NCBI GenBank assembly: GCA_937950105.1
Contig: CALFEM010000153.1
Span: 1-6,087, forward strand
Source: an uncultured Alphaproteobacteria bacterium
GTDB lineage: Bacteria; Pseudomonadota; Alphaproteobacteria; Rhizobiales; Hyphomicrobiaceae
Direction: 5' to 3'
Length of the DNA: 6,087 nucleotides
Shown: positions 1-6,086 of the stretch, piece after piece
Position numbering within the stretch: the stretch's first letter is position 1
Layout of the letters: each line of letters begins with the position of its first letter
Position numbers and translations under genes: made by a program
Notes under the pieces: generated by a model
What the model was told of the DNA's origin: nothing
The model's database searches: none
What the model saw: the letters and a program-made list of their open reading frames with translations, nothing else

Positions 1-985
1 GCGCGGCGAGCCGGGCGCCGTCCTCGCCGCCATAGGTGCGGGTGAGAGCGAGATACAGCGACGCGCTTGCAGGCAGGCCAGCGCGGATGCGGGCGATGGC
101 GTCGGCGAAAGTCGCTACGCGAGCGGGGCCAGCCCCGCGCCCCGGTAGGGGAAGCTTCCCCCACACCCCCTCCTTTTCATGACGTTGAAAAATCGGGGGA
201 TCGGGGGTGTCCCCCGAGCGGGGTGAGGGGCGGCAGCCCCTTTCGCGTAGCGAAACCGCTTCGCGCCAGTCCCACGTCTCGGGCGCCAGCGCGACGAAGA
301 TCTGCCCTTCGGCATGAGCGACGACGTCCGCGAGCGTCAGATGACACTCGCCCTTGGCCGCGCGCGATTGCCCGAGCGAGATGAGACGGCTGAGACGCCC
401 GTAGGCGGCGCGGTCGCGCGGCAGGCACAGCAGGCTCGGCGCGTCGGCGAGATCGAGACGCGCGCCGACCACGAGACGCAGCCCGACCTGCTTGGCGGCG
501 ACGTGGGCGCGCACCACGCCGGCGAGCGTATTGCGATCGGTGACGGCGATCGCCGCGAGCCCGAGCGCCTTCGCCTGCGCCACCAATTCGTCCGCGTGCG
601 AGGCGCCGCGCAGGAACGAGAAGTTCGTCGTCACCTGCAGCTCGGAGTATGGTTTTTTGCTTTCCGCTGCCGATTCACGCCGCGCGTGAAAGAACGCGCG
701 ACGATCGGAGCGGGGGGAGTCCGCTGCCGATTCACGGTCTGAGCCCGCTGCCGATTCACGTCCTCGCCGATAAGGGCTCGGACGATCGGAGCGGGATGCC
801 GCTGCCGATTCACGCTCCGCCGAAGCGGACCGATCGGAGTTTTCGGGCGCTGCCGATTCACGGTCCGCCGAAGCGGACCGATCGGAGTTTTCGGGCGCTG
901 CCGATTCACGGTCCGCCGAAGCGGACCGATCGGAGCGCGGGAACACCACGACGTTCGCGGCGGATGATGGTTGCTGCTCGCTCAT
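1..985 (-). CDS. dnaE2: Error-prone DNA polymerase DnaE2 (ImuC), N-terminal part; runs off the left edge
   Basis: C-family polymerase that performs mutagenic translesion synthesis with ImuA and ImuB. Only the first 328 codons are present. From residue 113 the protein matches the usual DnaE2 start: [18 protein letters not shown] (113-130), then [12 protein letters not shown] (145-156), [10 protein letters not shown] (170-179) and [12 protein letters not shown] (229-240), all from the N-terminal PHP domain. It resumes with [11 protein letters not shown] (293-303) and [20 protein letters not shown]. Two oddities are seen directly: a repeat-rich N-terminal extension (residues 1-112) and an in-frame palindromic insertion (about residues 245-291). 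I read the frame through both and found no stop. The ATG at 985-983 follows a GAGGTGAG ribosome site 7 bases after the imuB stop. No in-frame ATG lies closer to the conserved start, so the extension is probably translated. Identity is confident; whether the altered protein is active is unknown. Confidence 0.93.
   Translation of the reverse strand, partial: MSEQQPSSAANVVVFPRSDRSASADRESAAPENSDRSASADRESAAPENSDRSASAERESAAASRSDRPSPYRRGRESAAGSDRESAADSPRSDRRAFFHARRESAAESKKPYSELQVTTNFSFLRGASHADELVAQAKALGLAAIAVTDRNTLAGVVRAHVAAKQVGLRLVVGARLDLADAPSLLCLPRDRAAYGRLSRLISLGQSRAAKGECHLTLADVVAHAEGQIFVALAPETWDWREAVSLRERGCRPSPRSGDTPDPPIFQRHEKEGVWGKLPLPGRGAGPARVATFADAIARIRAGLPASASLYLALTRTYGGEDGARLAA
112..253. repeat. 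Palindromic (MITE/RPE-like) element inserted in frame within dnaE2
   Basis: The ends are perfect 11-base inverted repeats, TCGCTACGCGA (112-122) and TCGCGTAGCGA (243-253), and GGGGC follows two bases inside each end. The interior is a row of hairpins: 123-138 (7-base arms, GCGGGGC), 148-161 (perfect palindrome GGGGAAGCTTCCCC), 201-217 (TCGGGGG/CCCCCGA) and 226-241 (AGGGGC/GCCCCT). The centre (about 175-195) is A/T-rich, unlike its surroundings. It interrupts conserved DnaE2 sequence, yet the frame before it (codon CAT at 316) and after it (codon TTC at 109) is the same and contains no stop. There is no room for a transposase, so it would be non-autonomous. I saw no clear target duplication, so the true borders may differ by a few bases. 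Its length of 142 is not a multiple of three, so a few flanking bases must have been gained or lost as well. Confidence 0.85.
665..935. repeat. In-frame tandem/dispersed repeat encoding the DnaE2 N-terminal extension
   Basis: The 15-base sequence CGCTGCCGATTCACG occurs six times exactly, starting at 665, 722, 746, 800, 848 and 896. A second 9-base sequence, CGATCGGAG, occurs five times (702, 783, 831, 879, 927). Units 803-850 and 851-898 are 48-base tandem copies differing at one base, and a third, partial copy starts at 899. All spacings (57, 24, 54, 48, 48) are multiples of three. On the minus strand they encode RESAA six times and a 16-residue period of the form [16 protein letters not shown]. 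The product is rich in Ser, Arg, Asp, Glu and Ala and lacks hydrophobic runs, so it is probably disordered. Confidence 0.9.
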
Positions 986-986
986 G

Positions 987-994
987 CTCACCTC
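987..994 (-). promoter_or_regulatory. Ribosome binding site of dnaE2
   Basis: GAGGTGAG on the minus strand lies just upstream of the ATG at 985-983 and overlaps the TGA stop of imuB (995-993). It fixes the dnaE2 start and suggests translational coupling to imuB. This matters because this start places the repeat-encoded extension inside the protein. Confidence 0.75.
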
Positions 995-2756
995 ATCCGA
1001 ACAGCCCGTGAAGGAACCAACGCGGCGCACCTTCCTCCTCGAGGTGCCCATAGAGCCCGTCGCGATAGAGCCAGTAACGGCCGCCCTCCACATCCTCGAC
1101 GCGGTAGTAGTCGCGCGTGCGGTTGTCCGGGGGCGCGGGCACGCGGGTGCCGAGCGCGGCGGCGGCCGCCTCCTCGCTCTCGTCCTGCAACCGTGACGTG
1201 GCACGCGGCAGATCGAGCCACCACTCGCGGGCGATCCGTTCCGGCCCCTCGGCGCGGGCCACGCGATGCTCGACGCGCCGCCATGTGAAGCGCAGCGGCG
1301 GCCCGTCCGGCACCTCGGCGACGACGCTGACCGGCTCCGGCACCGTGAGCAGCAGCGGCGGACGCGCCACCGTCGGCGCCATCCGCGACAGGCCCGCGTC
1401 GGCAGGTCGCCGCACGCGCTCCTCGCCCGGTTCGGCGAGCAACGGACGGCGGCGTTCAGCCCGCTCCGGCCGATGGCTCGGAAACGACATCGCCACCTCG
1501 ACGCGCTCGCGCCCGAGCCGCGCCGACAGCCGGTCGATCAGGCGGGCGATGTCGGCCGCGCTGGCGCGATCGGCGTGATCGGCGTGATCGCCCGGGGCAT
1601 CAGCATCGACGTGCATGCCTTCTCCGGCATGCTGGCCCGCCAGTGCCGGCTGCGTTTCCCCGAGCGGTTCGCTCGCCACCGCCTCGAAGGTGACGAGATC
1701 GATACCGAAGCCGGCGTCGAATCCTTCGAGCTTGTCCGCGACCAGCGAAAGCACGTGATCGCTGTCGCGCGCCGGAGCCGAAAGGCCGAAGGCGATCTCG
1801 GCCGACGATGCATCGGCGCGATAGATGGTGAGGCGCGCGCGCCTGAGCCCGCGCCCGATTTCTGCGAGACGATGGCAGAGTTCGCCGGCCAGTTCCGCGA
1901 TCGCCGCCATGACACCGTCCGCCGACACCAGCGGCTCGGCGAAGCTGCGCGCCACCCTGAGCTCCGGCGGCTCGACCAGCGTATCGCGCGGTTCCGGACG
2001 GCGGCCGAGCGCCATGTCGAGACGCTCGAGCAGCGCCTCGACATCCTCGTGCGAGCGGAAACGGCGGGCGAGACTCGCGCGCGGCAGATCATACAGTTGC
2101 CCGATCCGCTTCAGTCCGAGGCGGCGCGCCAGCAGCACGGCATCCGTGTCGAGGCGCAGCGCCGCCACGGGTAACGGCGCGAGTGCCTCGGCGACTCTCC
2201 CCTCGGGCACCCGCACCACCGGTTGTTTCATGCCGCTGGCGAAGCGGGCGAGTGCGAAGGCGGCGGCGGGCGTATCGGCGAGGGCGATGCGTGGCACGTG
2301 CCCGAAACCGTGCAGGCGGCGCAACAGATCGCGCAGCAAGCCGGGCTCGCCGCCGTAGAGGTGGGCGACGCCGGTGATGTCGACCCATAGCCCGTCGACG
2401 CCCTCGGCGTTGCGCGAGGGCCCGTAGCGGCCGGCCCAGCGCGCCAGCGCGAGCAGCGCCGTGCGGTCCTGCTCCGGCTCGGCCGGCCGCGTGCCGAGCT
2501 GCGGCAGCCCGGCGCGCGCGTCCGCCAGCGTCATGCCGGCGCGAACACCCTTGTACAGCGCCGTCGGGTTGGCCGCCGAAATCACCAGCCCGCCCCCTGC
2601 CGACGCCACCAGGGCAAACGGAGCCGCCTCATCCGGCAAGACGGACGCCGCCGCGCCGTGCGCCGGAGCCCGCCCCGAGGCGATCCGCAGACGTTCGGCC
2701 CGGCGCATCCGTTCGATCGGCCAGGCCGGCAGCCACACTGAAACAAAACGCCTCAT
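993..2756 (-). CDS. imuB: ImuB, inactive Y-family polymerase-like mutasome hub
   Basis: 587 residues. It links DnaE2 to the sliding clamp and to ImuA in SOS mutagenesis. The start [19 protein letters not shown] is the typical ImuB opening: the metal-binding acidic motif of active Y-family polymerases is replaced by [20 protein letters not shown] (119-129) is the degenerate second catalytic region. [17 protein letters not shown] (217-233) belongs to the thumb/helix-hairpin-helix region. The little-finger-like part follows from about 260. QPALAG (369-374) lies where the clamp-binding motif is expected and may be a weak form of it (inference). The C-terminus [11 protein letters not shown]...[11 protein letters not shown] (560-587) is the conserved ImuB tail. 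An acidic, His-rich linker (about 375-400) contains DHADHAD from a short repeat. An upstream in-frame start at 2882 is rejected because conserved sequence begins at 2756. Its start lies inside imuA and has only a weak ribosome site, suggesting coupling. Confidence 0.95.
   Translation of the reverse strand: MRRFVSVWLPAWPIERMRRAERLRIASGRAPAHGAAASVLPDEAAPFALVASAGGGLVISAANPTALYKGVRAGMTLADARAGLPQLGTRPAEPEQDRTALLALARWAGRYGPSRNAEGVDGLWVDITGVAHLYGGEPGLLRDLLRRLHGFGHVPRIALADTPAAAFALARFASGMKQPVVRVPEGRVAEALAPLPVAALRLDTDAVLLARRLGLKRIGQLYDLPRASLARRFRSHEDVEALLERLDMALGRRPEPRDTLVEPPELRVARSFAEPLVSADGVMAAIAELAGELCHRLAEIGRGLRRARLTIYRADASSAEIAFGLSAPARDSDHVLSLVADKLEGFDAGFGIDLVTFEAVASEPLGETQPALAGQHAGEGMHVDADAPGDHADHADRASAADIARLIDRLSARLGRERVEVAMSFPSHRPERAERRRPLLAEPGEERVRRPADAGLSRMAPTVARPPLLLTVPEPVSVVAEVPDGPPLRFTWRRVEHRVARAEGPERIAREWWLDLPRATSRLQDESEEAAAAALGTRVPAPPDNRTRDYYRVEDVEGGRYWLYRDGLYGHLEEEGAPRWFLHGLFG
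1568..1590. repeat. Short 9-base tandem repeat in the imuB linker
   Basis: GATCGGCGT is repeated about two and a half times. On the minus strand it encodes DHADHAD in the variable linker of ImuB. Next to it, 1613-1632 holds a 7-base inverted repeat (GCATGCC/GGCATGC). Both lie in sequence that is not conserved in the family. Confidence 0.6.
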
Positions 2757-3711
2757 CGGACCAATCCAGGATGAACGAACGCTCCGCCGCCAGCGGCTGG
2801 CCCCGGCAGCGCTCCAGCGCCACCGCCAGACGTGACGCACCCGGCGCATCTGCATCGAAGGCATGCGGCGCACTCGCCGCACGGCCGATGCGCCAGCGCG
2901 TCACTGTCGCCGCCGCCGGCGGGGCACGCGCCCCGGTCAGCAGCAGGCAGGGCGTGCGATGCTGCTCGGCAGCGAGCGCCAGCCGGCGCGCCGGCGTCAG
3001 CGCGACATCGTCGACGAAGGCAACGGTGAGCAGCAGGCCGCCCGAGCGCAGCCCTTCCTCGAGCGCCCACAGGGTTTCGCCGTCATGACGGGTGTCGATC
3101 TGCATCAGCCACTCGGGCGCCAGACCGAACGCGGCGAGCCCCGGCGCATAGAGGCGGCCGATCTCCCCGCTGTCGCGCCGGGGAGAACACCAGAGAACCC
3201 GTGGAGGACCGCTGCGCATCGCCTGCTCACCGAGCCGGCGGCGGGCGAGGGCCAGCGCGAACACGACCGCGGCGGCACGATCTCCGGCACGCACACCTTG
3301 CAGGTCACGACGCCGTGTGCGCGCCGCCCCCGCCTCGTCTTCCTCTGCATCGGCTGCCCACGACAGCGCCGGCTTCAGCTCGTGCACCCCACCGATGGCA
3401 AGCCCGGCCTCTCCGAGCAGCGCATCGCATGCCGCCGCGCCGAGGGTCCACGCCGGCGCACGGCCCCGAGCTTGCGGCCGCTCACGCGCGGCAACCGTAG
3501 CGATCCGGCGGCGCAGCTCACGGATACGCTCGGCCCGGGAAAGAGCGTTCCAGGCCAGAAAGGGAGCCTCCCCTGCCAGAGGGGCATGAGACAGGGGAGG
3601 CGCTTCAGCGTCGGTGGGGCACGTGACGCTGCAATCGACGGACGGGGGAGACGCAAGGCCGGGGTGACGCAACGGCCGCGGCGATCTCGTTTTGGATTTC
3701 GGCTGGCGCAT
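2629..3711 (-). CDS. imuA: ImuA, RecA-like accessory protein of the translesion mutasome
   Basis: 360 residues from the ATG at 3711-3709. ImuA is the first gene of the damage-inducible mutasome operon and supports ImuB/DnaE2 function. Family sequence begins around residue 53 (AWNALSRAERIRELRRRIA). It continues through LGEAGLAIGGVHEL (99-111), RVLWCSPRRDSGEIGRLYAPGL (171-192), DTRHDGETLWALEEGLRSGG (206-225) and ARRLALAAEQHRTPCLLLTGA (241-261). It ends in [21 protein letters not shown] (313-333). No Walker A motif is visible, as in other ImuA. The first 50 residues are Pro/Ser/Ala-rich and look derived from palindromic repeats. The last 42 residues overlap imuB. A GTG at 3753 would add 14 residues, but it lies only about 11 bases from the predicted transcript start and has no ribosome site, so I prefer 3711; the exact start is uncertain. 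Confidence 0.9.
   Translation of the reverse strand: MRQPKSKTRSPRPLRHPGLASPPSVDCSVTCPTDAEAPPLSHAPLAGEAPFLAWNALSRAERIRELRRRIATVAARERPQARGRAPAWTLGAAACDALLGEAGLAIGGVHELKPALSWAADAEEDEAGAARTRRRDLQGVRAGDRAAAVVFALALARRRLGEQAMRSGPPRVLWCSPRRDSGEIGRLYAPGLAAFGLAPEWLMQIDTRHDGETLWALEEGLRSGGLLLTVAFVDDVALTPARRLALAAEQHRTPCLLLTGARAPPAAATVTRWRIGRAASAPHAFDADAPGASRLAVALERCRGQPLAAERSFILDWSDEAFCFSVAAGLADRTDAPGRTSADRLGAGSGARRGGVRLAG
3566..3601. repeat. Inverted repeat inside the 5' coding region of imuA
   Basis: GCCTCCCCTG (3566-3575) and CAGGGGAGGC (3592-3601) are perfect 10-base inverted arms around a 16-base loop. An alternative inner pairing, CCCCTG...GAGGGG, is also possible. On the minus strand the segment encodes APPLSHAPLAGEA (residues 37-49 of ImuA), upstream of the conserved domain. 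It resembles the short GC-rich palindromes that are common in alphaproteobacterial genomes (inference). Confidence 0.7.
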
Positions 3712-3759
3712 CGGGACTCTCGCCGGCTTGGCGCGTCCGGCATCCCGGCGCACGCTTGT

Positions 3760-3774
3760 GTTCTTTATTTGTTC
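3760..3774 (-). promoter_or_regulatory. LexA (SOS) box of the imuA-imuB-dnaE2 operon
   Basis: The plus strand reads GTTC-TTTATTT-GTTC (GAAC-N7-GAAC on the transcribed strand), a perfect match to the direct-repeat LexA operator of Alphaproteobacteria. It overlaps the predicted -10 element and the transcription start of imuA, so bound LexA should block RNA polymerase and DNA damage should relieve this. Its place ahead of the best-known alphaproteobacterial SOS operon makes the call strong. Confidence 0.92.
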
Positions 3775-3799
3775 TAGATGTCAGCCCAGCTGCCGTCAA
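3771..3799 (-). promoter_or_regulatory. Predicted sigma70-type promoter of imuA
   Basis: On the minus strand TTGACG (3799-3794) is followed after exactly 17 bases by TAGAAC (3776-3771). The transcript would start near 3764, giving a leader of about 50 bases to the ATG at 3711. The -10 shares bases with the LexA box. No start site has been measured. Confidence 0.6.
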
Positions 3800-4205
3800 G
3801 ACAAAACAAGAACACACAGACCGAATGATCCACCGTCTCAACTCAGGTGGCCCGGGTCCCGCCAATTCTCGAGCCCGAAATCCGTGCTGCGGACGTGTTT
3901 GTGGCAACGGCGGGGCCGGAACCTTTGCCGCCCCCTGCCGTTGATCGGCGACATTCACGACAGAAGTTCCCAAAACCCAAGCCTGTCAGAGGCCTATATG
4001 CTCATGGAGGCGTCATTCGCCCGGGCCTAAATCGTGTCCAAGGTGTGGCACGCCTGCTCTGCCGAACATCTCAAGCAGACGATATACGAACTCTTCACCA
4101 TAACCGCGCAGCATGGCGCGGAGCCGGCGGCGTCCGTTTCCGGACCACCCGCCAACGAAGCCGAAAGACCCGTCTACCGATCATGTCGACACGGAGCCAC
4201 CGTTC
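3800..4205. other. Intergenic region between imuA and the L,D-transpeptidase gene
   Basis: About 400 bases between divergent genes. It is less G+C-rich than the flanking genes, notably around 3955-4000 and 4060-4105. It holds an imperfect inverted repeat (3905-3943). Open frames here (for example 3847-4209 plus and 3973-3605 minus) have no recognisable protein features and I do not call them. A promoter for the downstream gene must lie here, but I found no convincing -35/-10 pair. TATATG at 3995-4000 is -10-like without a matching -35. Confidence 0.6.
3905..3943. repeat. Imperfect intergenic inverted repeat
   Basis: CAACGGC (3905-3911) pairs with GCCGTTG (3937-3943). Inside it GGGGC (3912-3916) pairs with GCCCC (3930-3934), leaving a two-base bulge and a 13-base loop. 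No T-run follows on either strand, so it does not look like an intrinsic terminator. It could be an RNA structure in a leader, a protein site or a repeat remnant. Confidence 0.5.
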
Positions 4206-4919
4206 ATGAGCATTTCGCGAAAAGCGTTCCTCTCCAGCGCGTTCGTCGCCGCCGCCACACTGCTGGCGCCGGCCACGGCCTCGGCGCAGGATCTGATCTC
4301 GTTCCTGTGGGGCGGCGATCAGGAGCATGGCGGAGGGCGCAAGACGGTCAGCTTCCCCACCAGCCACAAGCCCGGTCAGGTCATCGTCTCGTTCGGCGAC
4401 CGCCGCCTCTATCACGTGATCAAGCCGGGACAGGCGACGAGCTATCCGATCGCCGTGCCGCGCGAGCAGAGCCGCTGGGAGGGCACCACGTCGGTTTCCA
4501 TGAAGCGTGAGAACCCGCCGTGGACGCCGACGCCGACCATGCGCGCCGAGAACCCGCGCCTGCCGAGCTACGTGCCCGGCGGCCATCCGCTGAACCCGCT
4601 CGGCGTGCGCGCCCTTTATCTCGGCTCGAGCACCTACCGGATTCACGGCACCGACGCGCCGTGGACCATCGGGCAGGCGGTCTCCAAGGGTTGCATCCGC
4701 ATGTACAATGAGGATGTCATGGACCTCTATCCGAAGATCCCGGTCGGAACCCGCGTCGTCGTCACCTGGCAGCGCTTCAATTCCGAGCAGATCGCCGCCG
4801 CCGAGCCGGAGGCGAACCGGCTGACCGACGCCGCCCAGCGTGCCGCCCAGCGCCGCGCGCGCTACGAAGCCCGCGCCTTCCGCAACGTGTCGCGCTCGCG
4901 CAGCGCTTCGATCAACTGA
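4206..4919 (+). CDS. Secreted L,D-transpeptidase (YkuD / ErfK-YbiS family)
   Basis: 237 residues. Family members cross-link peptidoglycan stem peptides (3-3 bonds) or attach proteins to the wall in the periplasm. MSISRKAFLSSAFVAAATLL plus APATASAQ is a clear signal peptide, with likely cleavage after ASA at residue 27. The YkuD domain runs from about residue 55 (GQVIVSFGDRRLYHVI) to 190. The active site is HGT (His147) followed by SKGCIRM, with nucleophile Cys163 and Arg165. It has Lys where many members have His (SHGC). NPLGVRALYLG (130-140) is typical of the family. The C-terminal 45 residues are Ala/Arg-rich, probably helical. An upstream in-frame ATG at 4113 would bury the signal peptide behind 31 residues; CGGAG at 4193-4197, 8 bases before 4206, supports the later start. 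It is monocistronic, ending in a terminator. Enzyme class is confident; the exact substrate cannot be told. Confidence 0.93.
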   Translation: MSISRKAFLSSAFVAAATLLAPATASAQDLISFLWGGDQEHGGGRKTVSFPTSHKPGQVIVSFGDRRLYHVIKPGQATSYPIAVPREQSRWEGTTSVSMKRENPPWTPTPTMRAENPRLPSYVPGGHPLNPLGVRALYLGSSTYRIHGTDAPWTIGQAVSKGCIRMYNEDVMDLYPKIPVGTRVVVTWQRFNSEQIAAAEPEANRLTDAAQRAAQRRARYEARAFRNVSRSRSASIN

Positions 4920-4945
4920 TCGACGGCGATCAGGTTCGAAAAGAC

Positions 4946-4975
4946 GAAGGGGCGGCTCATGCGAGCCGCCCCTTC
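4946..4975. terminator. Bidirectional intrinsic terminator
   Basis: A perfect 13-base stem (GAAGGGGCGGCTC with GAGCCGCCCCTTC) closes a 4-base loop, ATGC. TGTTTGT follows on the plus strand and GTCTTTTCG on the minus strand. It lies 27 bases after the transpeptidase stop and about 50 bases after the end of convergent znuA, so it should end both transcripts. Confidence 0.88.
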
Positions 4976-5028
4976 TGTTTGTGACCCGTTTATTTCGAAG
5001 GCCGGGAAACGAGCGCGGCCGCGCGTCC

Positions 5029-6072
5029 TCAGCTTCGTGGCGCGAGACAGTCGCCCAGGCTGCGCGCGAGGTTGCGCATCAAGTCCTCGTAGAGACCCGG
5101 CCCGTTGGTGAGGCTCGCGCCTTCGGGATCGAGTTCGCCGGCCCGCGCCGTGCTTCCTTCGATCACCGAGGCGACGATCTTCGGCGAGAACTGCGGTTCC
5201 GCGAACACGCAGGTTGCACCGAGCTCCTTGACCTTAGCCCGTACCGCCGAGAGGCGCCTGGCGCTCGGTTTCACCTCGGGATTGAGCGTGATGGAGCCCG
5301 CCGCCTGCAGGCCGTAGCGGCGCTCGAAATACTGATAGGCATCGTGGAAAACGATGAACGGCTTGCCGGCGAGTGGCGCCGTCGCCGCCTTCAGTTCGGC
5401 GTCGAGAGCATCGATGCGGGCGAGCGTAGCGGTGGCATTGGCGTCGAGCTTGCCCTTGAGATCAGGAGCGCGCTCGGCGAGGGCGGCGGCGGCGGCCCGC
5501 ACGATCGCGCGCGCATTCTCGGGATCGAGCCAGATGTGACCGTCCTTGCCCCCGTGCGCGTCCTCGTCGTGGTCGTCGCCATGGTCGCCGTGCGCCTCGT
5601 GTCCGTGGTCCTTGTGGTCGTCCTTGCCGTGGGCGTGGTCGCCGTGCGCATGCGTCTCGAAGGTCGCGGCCGTGCGCGTTTCGAGCAGCGTGACGCCGGG
5701 CGCATCAGCAAGAGTGACGAGGGCAACCGACTTCGGCAGAGCTTCCGCAATCTTGACCGTGAATGGTTCGAGACTGCCGGAAACGCGGAACACGACATCC
5801 GCCTTGTTGAGCGCGCGCGCGTCGGACGGTTTGAGCGAGAACGAATGCGGCGACGCCTTGCCGTCGACCAGCAGCGCCGGCTTGCCTATGCCGTCCATCA
5901 CCTGCGCAACGAGAGAGTGGATCGGCTTGATCGTGGCCACGACGTTCAGTTCGGCAGCGGAGAGGGCCGCCGGAGCGCCGCTCACGATGGCGACGCCGAA
6001 GGCGATCCCGGTGGCAGCGGCGGCCGTGGGTCGGGCGGGGCGCGGCAGGGTTTGGGAACGTGTCTTGGGCAT
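5029..6072 (-). CDS. znuA: ZnuA, periplasmic zinc-binding protein of the ZnuABC ABC importer
   Basis: 347 residues. It captures Zn(II) in the periplasm and delivers it to the ZnuB permease. An N-terminal signal region (about 1-40: basic start, Ala-rich core, ALSAAEL) precedes ELNVVATIKPIHSLVAQVM, the usual mature start. Zinc ligands in family order are His76 (SPHSFSLKPSDARAL), His179 (GHIWLDP) and His243 (FHDAYQYFERRYGL), with Asp315 (ELDPEG) as the acidic position. The His/Asp-rich loop between the first two ligand histidines (about 141-179, with many HGDH/HGHE pairs) is typical of zinc rather than manganese members. Cys288 and Cys342 may form the conserved disulfide. The ATG has GAGGAG 8 bases upstream. 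Zur control is expected, but only 15 bases of upstream sequence are present. znuC and znuB are not in the window. Confidence 0.95.
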   Translation of the reverse strand: MPKTRSQTLPRPARPTAAAATGIAFGVAIVSGAPAALSAAELNVVATIKPIHSLVAQVMDGIGKPALLVDGKASPHSFSLKPSDARALNKADVVFRVSGSLEPFTVKIAEALPKSVALVTLADAPGVTLLETRTAATFETHAHGDHAHGKDDHKDHGHEAHGDHGDDHDEDAHGGKDGHIWLDPENARAIVRAAAAALAERAPDLKGKLDANATATLARIDALDAELKAATAPLAGKPFIVFHDAYQYFERRYGLQAAGSITLNPEVKPSARRLSAVRAKVKELGATCVFAEPQFSPKIVASVIEGSTARAGELDPEGASLTNGPGLYEDLMRNLARSLGDCLAPRS

Positions 6073-6080
6073 GGTGTCGG

Positions 6081-6086
6081 CTCCTC
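6081..6086 (-). promoter_or_regulatory. Ribosome binding site of znuA
   Basis: GAGGAG on the minus strand, 8 bases before the ATG at 6072, confirms the start. Confidence 0.75.

Noticed and set aside
631..909. Minus-strand open frame giving repeated VNRQR peptides
   Set aside because: It is another frame of the repeats that encode the DnaE2 extension, with no ribosome site and no family match.
803..935. CRISPR-like array because of the regular 48-base spacing
   Set aside because: The whole 48-base unit is repeated with no unique spacers, and all spacings keep the dnaE2 frame. It is a coding tandem repeat.
941..956. GAAC-N8-GTTC as a second LexA site at the dnaE2 start
   Set aside because: The spacing and orientation differ from the alphaproteobacterial direct repeat GTTC-N7-GTTC, and it lies within the coding region.
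1..985. dnaE2 as a pseudogene broken by insertion
   Set aside because: The frame before and after the element is identical and stop-free, and the start and ribosome site are intact. Loss of function cannot be shown from this sequence.
1266..2174. 302-codon plus-strand open frame opposite imuB
   Set aside because: It is the antisense of well-conserved imuB; long antisense frames are expected in GC-rich genes.
2757..2882. Longer imuB start at 2882 (42 extra residues)
   Set aside because: The added sequence is Arg/Trp-rich antisense-like protein lying within the imuA coding region, and the ImuB family begins at MRRFVSVW.
2863..3777. 304-codon plus-strand open frame opposite imuA
   Set aside because: It is antisense to recognisable imuA, has no domain features, and runs through the imuA promoter.
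3847..4209. 120-codon plus-strand open frame upstream of the transpeptidase
   Set aside because: No ribosome site, signal or recognisable sequence, and it runs into the true transpeptidase start.
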